Shown: positions 1-11,683 of the stretch, one piece after another
Layout of the letters: every line of letters starts with the position of its first letter
Position numbering within the stretch: position 1 is the first letter of the stretch
From: Montifringilla adamsi
Lineage: Eukaryota > Chordata > Aves > Passeriformes > Passeridae
Length of the DNA stretch: 64,000 bases
Direction of reading: 5' to 3'
Assembly: GCA_017590115.1 (NCBI GenBank)
Contig: JAGGNK010013558.1
Location: 7,173,969-7,237,968 of the forward strand
Made by a program: the position numbers and the translations under genes
The notes under the pieces: generated by a model
The model's input: the letters and a program-made list of their open reading frames with translations, nothing else
What the model was told of the DNA's origin: nothing
The model's database searches: none

Positions 1-2870
1 CCAATAATAAGTACAGTTTAGGAAAACATCAGGAAAAAATAAGATACAGGCTGACTTTTACTCCTCCTGTTATAGCCTTGTTAGTTTCTGGTAACATGGA
101 GACCATAATGAAACCTTCATGTTTAATCCCCTTTCAGGTACTTCTGTACTATTAAGTTATTTGATTTTCTTTGTGAAACATATTGTAGTTTGGCATTTAC
201 CATGTCCTGTGGCAATGAGCTGGCTAATTTAATTATGCTTTATGTGAAAGAGAAACACTTTGTGTAGCTTACTTTAAATCCAATCTAATGTGGCATTTAC
301 TAGTGTTTGCATTAGAGAAATACAGCTTTCCCTTTACCATTACTGTTTTCATTGAAGAACTTTCATATTGCCTTTACTTGTTTTGTTTTCAAATGGAAGA
401 TTTAAATTCAAGCTCTTCTACACTCCTCATTGCACTGTACACTCTGAACATGTGTTTTTGCTAGTTCTACATCCTAGATTTGAGATGGGGTGGACAGAAC
501 TGTGCCATTCTCAAGATGGGGTAGCATCAATTATATAACAGCGTTATGGTAATAGTACAATATTCTGTTTTCTGCTATCTTCTGAAGGATTTCTAAAAAT
601 TCATTGCCTTTTCTACTGTGAACAGGCAGTAAGTTTATGCTTCTGGAGATTATTTAGTTATCACTAATTAAGGTAAGTCCAGCTCAGTAGTAAGTGTGAC
701 TGGAGTTGTGTAGTGGGATTGGAAAGCTGTGTTTTCTGTCAGTGTTACTCTGCACTCTTTAACATAGAATATAAACTTGGGCTCCACCACCTCACTCAGT
801 ACTATGAGAATCTTTTGCAATATTTCATCAGTTTTAACTACCCTAAAATCATTGTTACAAATTTCTTTAACAGCTACCAATGTAAACTCTGTGACAGATT
901 CCTCTAGGGCTATACCACTGCCTGTAAAAACTGGTTCTTTTTACCATCTTGTTTCCTCTTTTACTCAGCTATCAGTCCACAGACAGCTTCTGTCTTATTC
1001 AGCTGTGTGTCACTAAGAGCACTTAGCAGCAAAACCTGTGAGAATTCAAGTACACAACTAGAACTGAATCACTCTTGAGAGGTGCCCATGATCCAAATAA
1101 TCTGAATTCTGACAAGGGGTAAAGATAATTAAACAATTAGCTTCCTAACTGGTCAATTGTAATCACCTGATGAGGCTGATAAGGGGGAGTATCATTTCAT
1201 AGGATGGTCTTAGGTTATAAAGTAACCAATGATTTAGGGCCTTATAAACAAGAAAATTACATCAGAGAGATGCTGATACCCTACAAGAAAGAACAGATTT
1301 CTTGAATTCTTGAGATAAGATGAAGATTAACATGAAGTGCAACAATATATTCAAGTATTTTATTCCTATGTGTAAGAGTATATTAGATAAAAATAGAGCT
1401 TCATGTTCAGCCTTCTTTATGTCTGTGTGCTTCTACCATTACTGGTTACTGCAGAGTTGAATTATAACCCCCTCCAAAACAGTCCCAGACTAAAATAATG
1501 CCTAAGCTACTGTGTTGGCAGCACTGTGGTAACCTGTGACTGAAATAAAGACAGGGAACCCAGTTCCAGGAAGAGTGCTACAAGAAGCTCAAGGAAAGGA
1601 CAATACTATGGAACCTTATCAGCATATTGGCCTAAATGGCTGGGCACAGGCACACAGGCCTAAGGAATCCATTAGGGAGATTCCCACTGAGCCTTCTCTG
1701 TAGGAGGGCCTGCTTAATACCTGTGCCTGCTTCCTTGTGAACACCCTGACTGTCCTGAGAGTCTGACACTGCTGGAATGCTCTGCAATAGCTTATTTACC
1801 ACATTAAGGAGGCATTCAGAGTGTTTTAAAAAGTCAATATCAAATTCAAAATGCAAAAATCAATCCAGAGGATTTTTATTTCACCATTCATCATTATTTC
1901 AAGTTACAGAAACAATCCTCAATACTCCCATACATGCCCTTGGTCCCTGATTACAAGGCACCAGTAATAACTCCTCTTGAGTTGCCTTGAATTGATTTGG
2001 TAGAAGTTTTCAATGCAAGCCAAAGCAATTGCTTTTTGGTTCAGGAAGAAAACTATAAAAAAGTTATCTGAGGATCTGTTATGGGAGACTTGGTAACAGA
2101 AGATGTGCATAGAATTACATGAGGTTAGAAACCAAGCTATTTCTGTGTTGGCATGCTTGTTGACATCAAGCTGTTAGATTAAAAGGAGAGGGCTCAGGCA
2201 CTTCCAGCTACTGGGGTGAATCTCTGACTTCATGCTCACTTTAGCATTGTAAAGAACTACACAAACTCGCTTTTATCACACCAGAGCCAAAAAGACAGAT
2301 GTGTGTCATGCCTTTAGCCTTGCTGGCGAATGCTGCAATCCCTTCCCTGTTCTGTTTCTAGGACAGACATAAACACACCATTTGCAGTGGGAAAATATCT
2401 GGAGGATTCTAATTCAAGCACTAGCTGAAACATTACCTTGTTTCAGCCACTTGATGAGATCCACAGCACTGGTCTGAGGAAAGGCTTTTGCCTCCAAAGG
2501 CAGAGTCTGTGCAAAGACTGAAGCTCATCTTTTTGGAAATACAAGCTTAGCATCCTGTACTTGTGTTTCCCCAGTGAAATGAATCAAATGTTATGCACTT
2601 ATTCAACATATGTAACCATCCAAATACTTCCCTACAGAGGTGGAAAGGAAGATAAAAATTTACTTTTCCACATAATCCATCATATGAGACCTGATCTTCC
2701 TCTAGGCCTATGTAGAGAGGAGAAACCTTCTTTCCCTTCTCCTTTAGGTTAAGGGCTATAGAATTTTCCCTGTAATTTTTACAGAAACTCCTTTTTTCTC
2801 TCCCCAGGAAAACCCATTTCTAAGAGTCATGAAGCAAGAATAAACATACTGACCATGGAAGGAAACTTAC
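1..2870 (-). other. TEX9: TEX9 intron 8 (partial)
   Basis: AT-rich intronic DNA downstream, in TEX9 sense, of exon 8. I looked on the minus strand for the next conserved coding block (AQIRFLKAKL) and did not find it, so the intron runs past base 1. No recognisable repeat, RNA gene or coding exon. Confidence 0.7.
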
Positions 2871-3049
2871 CTGCTCCCATTTCATTTCCAACCCTTGGAA
2901 AAATATCATCATCTTGACAGTCTGGTAAGACTCCTTTCTTTAGTCTTTCTTCAACTTTGCTAATTGTTTTTGTTAAAGAAAAACCTATGCAATCTTCCAG
3001 TACTGCAACACCATCAGCACTTTGTACTTCCACATTTCTTATTTTTGAA
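2871..3049 (-). CDS. TEX9: TEX9 coding exon 8
   Basis: 179 nt, the longest exon here. It encodes SKIRNVEVQSADGVAVLEDC, then FSLTKTISKVEERLKKG, then DDDIFPRVGNEMGA plus one base. Acceptor is a T-rich tract ending in AG at 3050-3051; donor GCAG|gtaagtt is near consensus. It matches the TEX9-specific block containing FSLAKTISKIE and DDIFSGVSNDIG in human. Following exons (AQIRFLKAKL region) are not in the window. Confidence 0.95.
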
Positions 3050-6000
3050 CTAAAAAAAATGAAAACCCCAGATTTTAAATTTATAATACATCATATTTTT
3101 GTAAAATATTTTTAGTATTTGCTATTTTTAAGAGAGTACAGTTTTTTACCTGCATTTAATGCAATTTCATTACCTGCATTCATATGTAAGATGCATTGAT
3201 GGCAATTTCTCATTTGCTTTCTATAAGATATCTTTACCATATTCCACATAAATAATTACAAGATTTTACATACTATAATGTAGAAGGCAGACAAACCACT
3301 ACCATTTTCAATTGAGAAGATTCTGGCACAGTCTTCTCATCTAACAAATCCATAACTAAATCAGAGTAAAGCAAAGAAAGAGAGGAATGCTCTAGTGGCT
3401 TTGGCTACTGTCCTGGGGTGATCCTCTATACTCTGTTGTAGTTTCTGCTCTTTCCACTCCCTGCCACATTATCTTGCAGAACTCTGTTGCCCCTGGCAGT
3501 ACTCCTACCTTATGACAATTTCTGCATCATTATTCAGCCTAGGAAACTTCATTGATCCCAGAAGCTGCATATCAATATTTCCATGAAACCAAAATACAGG
3601 GTAACACATCACTTACACAGGACATCTCCTCAGCTTTCTCCTACAGAAAGGTGATCTCAGTTCTCACAGGATCTTGAAGCTCCTAAGTTCTTATTCCAAC
3701 ATATCCTCATTCCAGCCTCCAAACTCCTCCTAGCTCCTAACTTTCTCCCACAACTTTTGGGCTGCCCCACAGGCTCTGTATCAGCACAATTCCACTTCCA
3801 AACCTCATGATGGGGTGCCAGCATAATGACCTCCCCTGAACTGCCCAAGGGAGGTCTGCAGGGTCTCCCCAGGGATTTCCGACTCCTGTAAGACAGCCTC
3901 AGCCTGTCAGTTCCATGTCCTGCCACCTTGCAGACAATTTTCATCCTATTTTGGTATTATGCCATAATTCATGGCTGTTTTAATTTGCTCCCAGGCTCTT
4001 ATGGATTTTTTGACTCTTCTCTCTTTGTCCAGATCTCCATTTCTTGGTTTTACAACCTTGAATTTGCTACCTCCAGAGCTGAAGCTTCTCAGCTGAGAGC
4101 CCCTGGAATCTGTGTTGTATTACTGAGCCTCTTGTCCTGTGAGCCCAAATTCACTACAACAGAGGAGGCCCTTCAAGGCCTCCTGTTCCCCAGCAGCAGT
4201 CTGATCACAAATCAGGCTGCAGCACCCAGATGTGCTGGCCCAGGTTGGCTCAGGTGCTCCACTCTTGCTCACTGGGCCTCCTTTCACTGAAGGAGTTTAC
4301 AGAATTCAATTGTCAGCCTTGAGAAGTGCTAAAGCAGAAAGCAACTGTTTCATTGCTGCAATATTAATCACATATGTTCACTGAAAATTTTTGGTGCAAG
4401 TAAACAGGGATAGCCACCTGGTGGAGCTGATTGAGGAAGTTTGATACATTTATTTGTATAAATATAAAAGCATACTCCATAAAATAACTTGACAGAGAAA
4501 AATAGCAAGTGAAAGATTTCATGACAAACCAAATGAGATGTCTGATATACCTTGAAGTTGTTCTTTTTCCCTTACTTGCAGAGTATGGTCTGTTCTGAGC
4601 TGTGGGCACAGAAGGAAATTTCTTCTTGTTTTCTACCTAAAAGTTTTTTCAAAAATTAGTGGGGTGTTATTATTATTATTGAACTACTTTTTTTCTAGTT
4701 TTTTCTAGGTTTTTTTTCCTTCTTCATATATCTATACTAAAGGAAGTTTTCAAAGTATGCTTTTCAATCTTTCCAAATGACTTCTCAATTTTATTTGCAC
4801 TCATCTTCAGCTTGCAACTTTTATGTCTCTACGCCTCAACTGTAATACACCCAATAGTCATTGGCTCATGGGAGTTTTTCCACACATACTTATAATAAAT
4901 CTATGCACAAGCAAGGCTCTGAGCTTTTATCAAGGTATTCATTACTGGACTATCATCATACCTTTAAAAGTATGGTATTTTATGCATTATTTTAATCTTA
5001 TGAAGCCCCCATTAAAGGAAGATTTAACAATATTTCTGTTACTGTCACACAAATATTCTAAAAAAATTAAAGGGTTTTCTACTGTACTCTGATAAATAAC
5101 TGCAGATGGTATTTTAGAAGCTTCAGCTCACCTCATAAAAGTTTCAGTATAGTTGTAGTTAGAGACTATTGAGATTGTTCTTAATCTCATTTTTCCATTA
5201 TATTTTCTAAATTCAGTTACTCTATTTGTTTATTATCTAGACAGTTATAATTAGAAGACACTAGCACTGCCTTTAGTGTTATACAGGTGAGGGAGGGAAG
5301 AGAGCAAGAAACTAATTATGTTCTAATAACTTTCACCTGGAATTCTTAATTTGATGTTCAAAGCACTGAACATTTCTCTCAATGCTGAAGAGAAAACAGA
5401 ATACAGAAGTTAAACGTTGTTTAAGTCCACCTGACCACCAGTGGCACTGAGGAGCTCTGGTAACACTGTCCCTGTAGCACAGCTCTGGGCATCACTTCCC
5501 TTTGGTTTGGCACTCATGTAAGTCCCCAGTGTAGCCTCAAAACCATGAGCCATTATATTTTTGAAATTATGCTAGAAAAGAATTTAACCAGAATAGTTTA
5601 ATACCTTTGCAAGTGAGTGTGTAAGAGATGAAACTTCGGGACAGATTGGATCTCTGCAATAAAAAAAAAAGAAAAAGTAAACATTCACTGATTTGTAATA
5701 ATGTAAACATTTTGCAGTTAAAATACAACCCCCCCCCCCATCAGAATCAGGAGAATAACATTTTATATGTCTACAATAAACAATATAGCTAAGGTGAGAA
5801 CATATACTGCGTTCAAGCATAAATTCAGTCTCATCCACAGTGTGTCCAGTCTCCTCATTGGCAACCCAAATCACCTGGGGAGTCTGTGGTATCTAATACA
5901 TCAGTACTCATGTACCAGAATCCTGATCTTGTCTCTTGGAATTCAGGATGCTGGCTTGTTAGATCAATGATTCCCTTTAGCAGGGAGTACTCAGCCAAGA

Positions 6001-9000
6001 ACCAGAGTTACAGCTTCCCCAAGACAATCCAGAACCAAAGCTTACCAGCTTACTGGGTAACACCTACGTGACATAAAACCCCAGAACTCATACAAACAAA
6101 GTGAGGATATAACCAGCGTCCTCTACATGCTCCACCTGCCCTAGCAGGATCAGACTGACTGTTCTCAGGTCAATTGACAGCGACTGTCAGAGGAATATGA
6201 GGTGGAGCAGTTTATAAATTAAGCTTCATAGAATTTTCTCAGAAGTAAGTATTATAAATATGGTATCTATTTTACAGAGGGAGAATAAAACCAAGAATAA
6301 AAAAAAAAAAAAAAAAAGGAAAAGCAGCTTTCTTATCTGCTTATTTGGCTGAAAACTGTGCTTCTTAGTAACTAAATTTCAGGTTAAGTGATTATTTTTC
6401 AAGTCTGTTGAAATTAAGCAGAAAAGTTTTAGCATGCTGTGTACTATTCAGGTCAAATTCCTTGTCAGATAGCTATTCAGATATGTAGATATAATTTTGC
6501 TTTCAAAATTAGTTATGTGAATATATATTATTGCAATGAAAGGCTATTTTTAAACTACTCTTTATAATTTTTTTACTTCATTTAAAATGCTGGTTTATAA
6601 AAGATTTTGAATAAAATTTAAATTTCTGGCTCATCAAGTCACTTAATTTTTTTGCCAGACTGATTTGAGCAAACGTTTAGATCTTGCCTTTAAAAATTTC
6701 ATAGACATTCATCAACAAGAATTATCTGCACAAAGCTCCGTATTTTATTAATCCAAAAAAACCCCAACAACAACAAAAAAACCAACGCAAAAAAGCAACC
6801 TGGAGAAATCATCTGTGTGTGGCTGGCAACAGACTTCAAGAATAGGATGATTAGTTTTTGTCTATTTACCCCAGTTTCCTCAAGCTTTCTCCCCATTGGC
6901 TAGCTCTAGGAGCATGCAGAAGGTGAGGATTTGCTGCCACAGAAATAGCAGTTATATTTTATTCTGAAAAATATCAAAATGCAACACGCTCTATACTCAA
7001 GAAAACAATTATATTCCTTCCCTCAATAGAGTAATTTGTTCCTACTGTATCTGTTCTCTTAGGGTTGCCTTAAAAAAAAAAACTAAACAGAAAAAAACCA
7101 AACACGAACAAAGCAAAACAAAAAACCCGACCTCACTGCATCTCTCAAGTTCTCCTAATGGTTCTTCCCTGCTGCCCACCCACGGCACCCCATTTTGCGA
7201 GCCCCCTCTGCGGCTGTGCGGCCGCATGGTCGGCGAGAGAAGGCGTAGCCGGGCACGGGCACGGGCACAGCCGGGCACGGGCGCAGGAACAGCGGGGCAC
7301 AGCCGGGCACGGCACAGCCGGGCACGGGAGGAGGAACAGCGGGGCACAGCAGGGCACGGGAGCAGGAACAGCGGGGCACAGCCGGGCACGGGCACAGCAG
7401 GGCACAGCACAGCCGAGCGGCGCTGCCCATGCGCGGCCCTGCCCAGCGCCGCCAGCCGGGCCATGGCTGCGGAGGGAAAGTGTAAACAACAGCTCATGGC
7501 AGTGCCTCTCACCGGAGCTGCTTTGTTGCTAAGTAATTCAGATTTCCCTGCAGACAATATGCTGCACGTACTCCAGAACAAATTCATTTAAAATATACGT
7601 TGACTTGGAGAGTGACTTAAATATTTGTTGTCTTTTTTCTACTTTGCTTACTCATTTGTTTTTTCCTTTCAGCTTGTTATTTTTTCCCCTCGATACCACC
7701 TCCTTCTTTGCTTCAGTTCCTCCCTTCCTTCCAGTTGCTTTAGTGTTCATTCTCGTTAAAGGAATCAATAGAAATTTCAACGAGATAGTTCAAAAATATC
7801 TCAAGTGCTTCCTTGAGATTTAAGGCCTATCTGCTTGCACAATTTAGAAAGAAAAGAATTTTTAATTAAATATTAAATACTTTGAACTAATCTAATTAAA
7901 TGGCCTCAATGTTCACTCATGGATAATCAGTGTGCCTAATTCCTAGCACACATTTCTAATTTTTTTTCACTACAGCATGGGATTTCCAGTCTTCTCTCAT
8001 GTAAACGTTTACCAGAACACTATGTTTACCAGACTATGGTTGTTTTAAGGTGTTTTGTGTTGGTAATTGGTAGGTCAGCTGATACTCTGACATGCTAATT
8101 GCCCTTTTTGTTTATTTTTTTTAATTCTTACAACACTTCAATTTATTTCTAATGTGTACCATCAAAGCTAATAATTCCCTTTGTGAAGCTGCATCTTCCA
8201 ATCACTCAATAAAACGGCCCTAAAATCCAATTCCAGTTTGAAGTTCTTAAAAATTCTGTCTAATGTTAAAAATCCATCTAACAGAACATAAAACTAAAGT
8301 GACATCCAGAATTTATTTAAAAGGCATCATTATACTGACTAATAACACATTAAGTTTCTTGTCCCTCACTCCCTCAGCTATGGTTTTAAAATAGGTCAGA
8401 AATCAGTTTAATTGTAGTAGCAAATTTTTGCTGGTAGTCAGGCTTCTATCATAGAAGGTGCCTTACTGTCACACTTTTTGTGTACTGAAAACCCCTTTTA
8501 CTTTCAGAAAAACTCCATGTCTTTGCTTCTATTCTACACAACAGTAACTATTTGATCATCTTTATCAGACCTTCATATACCCTATTTGAAAATATTCCCA
8601 ACTGCAGCTTAACATTTGAAGCATTTTGCTGTCTGTTCCTGTATCTTTCTTATCCAGATTAGTGGCATCATAAATTTAGGAGCCTACAGACCAGATCCTT
8701 GATAAACTGTGTAATAAGTCTATCTTAAATTCACCCATTTCCCACACTACCAATACACAAACCCTAGAACAACTAAGGAAATAATAATGCCCCTGCGTGA
8801 CTAAGGGAATACAGCCCCGTCCCTGCTCGTGAGCTGTGGGGTTTGGACACTCGGGCTGTGATATCCAGGCCAAAGGCATGCAGGCCCAGCACTGTAATGT
8901 ATCCACATTCCAGAGGGTGGCAGCTCAGTGTTTGCCTGTCCTAGGGCTTTGTGTTTGTTTTCATCAGGCATTTCCTGTCCCAGGAACATTTAGGCCAAGT

Positions 9001-11650
9001 CAAATGTGAACCAGTATCTATTCCTTCACTTTGTCAGCTCAACTGTTAAAAACCATCCACTGCCAAGTGCCTACTGTTTGGTATTGCAAAGAAACCTGTG
9101 ACCTTACTTTGCTCTTTTACAAAGGTCAGCATTTCTTAATATCTTAGAACATTCCAGCAAAATTAAGCCTTTCTTGAAATAACAAAGAATAACACTTGCT
9201 TAGGTTCACTTTTTTTTTTTTTTTTTTTAATAATAGGAAAAAGATTAGACTCCACCAATGCAGTATGCATTGGTATGCAAAGACAGATAAAACAGAAGCA
9301 TAGTTAGGACACAAGGCATGCAGGATCAGTGTGAGGTTCCCCACCAATTATACACAGCAGTTGTAAAGCACATACCTCTGTCTGTCATCTTCAGGTGACT
9401 TACTCTGTACTGAAGCTGGCTGAGATAGCATCTTCTGTTGGCTTTTCTTCATTAAAAAAAAAAAAGAAAAAAGTAAAAAGTAGTTGATTTTGGGAGACTA
9501 TAATCCATTAAAGATGAATTACCTATCTGTAAATCACAAATCACAGTAACTACAGTCTACTATGGAAAAGAATGGAAACTATAGTCTACTGTGGAAAAGA
9601 ACTTTTGAAACACAGGAAGACATGCCTAAAAATGAAAATGCCATTGCTGTTTTGTTGTTAAATGTATATCTGTGCAATCTGGCAGTGCCATGTGGTATAT
9701 TAAGTATCCTAAAAATACTTCATCTTCTGCTATGTTTAGAGAATAAAAGAACAGTGGTTTTGTTGTTGCTGTTTTCTAAAGGAAAGAGACTAGATGCTAT
9801 TTTGGCTGTTTCATCTGCTCATGTTCAAATGCCAAGCATTTAGCCTCAGCTTGTCACTGCTCAAGAGAAGAATATGTTTTCACAGCCCATAAAACTGAAG
9901 TTTCAACAGTAGGAAAAGTGCATACAAGTACAGCTTTCCAGAATACTTAGTAATTTGCTTTTTAAGCCTTGTTTATTTGAATGACTGTACTTATAATAAA
10001 CATTTCTAATATGCAGAACACCTTCTCCAAATTGTTACCTGCCCCATTCCCTTTTTATTCATTTGTCCAACTTTCATATGAAGTGTTGACTCTATCTGTC
10101 GGCGGTCGGCGCAGCCCGGCTAAACAATAATACTGATAATAAACAGCAACTTTTTCTGTTTTGAGAAAGCTCCCTTCTTACTAAATTTATGTTTTCTATT
10201 TATATTGCTTATTCTTTGTATCTCTTTCAGCTTGAACAATGTAGATCATATTTCACTAGGAGGTTACTGTAACAGTATCTGGTTTTCAAATACTAATTTT
10301 TAGTATTTAAGGCATAAAACCACCTACAGATACTTTTCTTAAACAACTAAACAAGTTTTTAATGTGGTTTTAACTATGTATCTGCACAAATGCTGTAGGC
10401 AGGTGTGTGAATACCTACCTGATGAAATTACACAGAAACTATTTTTAATGTATTTTTAATACAAGTTTACAACTTCGAAAAGAAATAAAACTTACCTTGC
10501 ATTTGAAAGCAACATGCTTTTAGTAGTCAAGGTCTAAATTTCTTTTGAAGCTGAACCCTGTGTGCATGTGAATTCAGACTAAATTACCTAACAGTCTGCT
10601 ACTCACCATTAGTTCTTCAGCCTGACGCACCAGTTTTTCTGTTTTGGCTTCTAATTCTGCATTCAGTCGCCTAAAAGAGTAAGAATTTTTTATCAATGAG
10701 TTTTTGAAGAATTTAAAAGGAATAAATGTCAGCGTGACAGTATTTTTGCCTGAACGAAGTGAAATTTTAATGATTCCTACAAAGGAATGCTGAAATATAC
10801 TTCAAGGTATTAAAAAAGTTATGTTTCAACAATTTCCTGTGTTTCAGCCAAATGAATAGTAATAAAACACACATACCCATTAAACATCACGGTTTAGACT
10901 ATAACTGTGAGAGGTGAAGGATGTCTTTGGTTTTGGACATGCCATTTCTTAATTCACATTGTATGTCTTTATTTCCTGAAGGTTTTCCATGTTTAACGCA
11001 GTCCTTCCTTTCAGCATACCCAGGGGCAGGGGTTGGGGAAGGACTCATGTAGGACTGCATTGCTTATCATGTATTTCAGGATGTGTTGCTGTAAGGATGT
11101 ACAATTACGGTACTGAGGTGTTCCTGTGTGTTCTCATACAGCCCCTGGTGCTGCCACTGCCCGAGTTTGAGACGCGGCTCTCTGTGCGCCCTCAGCATTC
11201 ACCAGGGCTGGGCACTAACAGGTAACAGGGACAGGGCGTCCATTTAAAACCTTTACAGCTTTTAAGCTGTTTTTAACAGGCTTAAGCTTTTATATAGTCA
11301 TAATGTAGAACTAAAGTCAACGTTCAAAGTGCAGAAGAACCTCACGTCCGGGCCTAGAGCCTGCCTGAGGCGGCGGTGTCCAGGGGCGTGGGCGCTGTCC
11401 CGCGGCCCCGGGCAGTGCCATCCGCCCTCTGCGGGGACGGGGCCGCGGCACCCGGGTACAGGGGACCGGCTGTGCGCTGGTCCCAGCGGGGCAGGGCCTC
11501 CTTACTTGTACTGCTCTTCCTTGGCCAGCCATGCTCCGCTCAGCGCGCCGGGCCCCGCGAGCGCCTGGGGGCTGCCGGCCGCTCTCTGCACCTGCGGGGA
11601 GGATGCGATAGTGAGCGGGGCGGGCTCGGCACGGCCCCGCTGCCCCGAGT

Positions 11651-11683
<33 letters not shown>

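Larger units (their letters stand above)
5652..9375 (-). other. TEX9: TEX9 intron 4
   Basis: Largest TEX9 intron in the window. It contains poly-C at about 5731, poly-A at 6299-6317, A/C-rich simple sequence at 6760-6790 and 7072-7120, the CpG-rich minisatellite at 7248-7412, and a long poly-T at about 9208-9228. No conserved exon recognised. Confidence 0.75.

Noticed and set aside
5122..5175. Alternative minus-strand TEX9 micro-exon with donor gaggtgagct
   Set aside because: In the required phase it contains TGA, whereas 5337-5384 fits phase and alignment.
7042..7591. Long Pro/Cys/Ala-rich and Arg/Gly/His-rich frames on both strands (up to 181 codons)
   Set aside because: They are translations of the GC-rich minisatellite; every frame is open because the repeat lacks stops.
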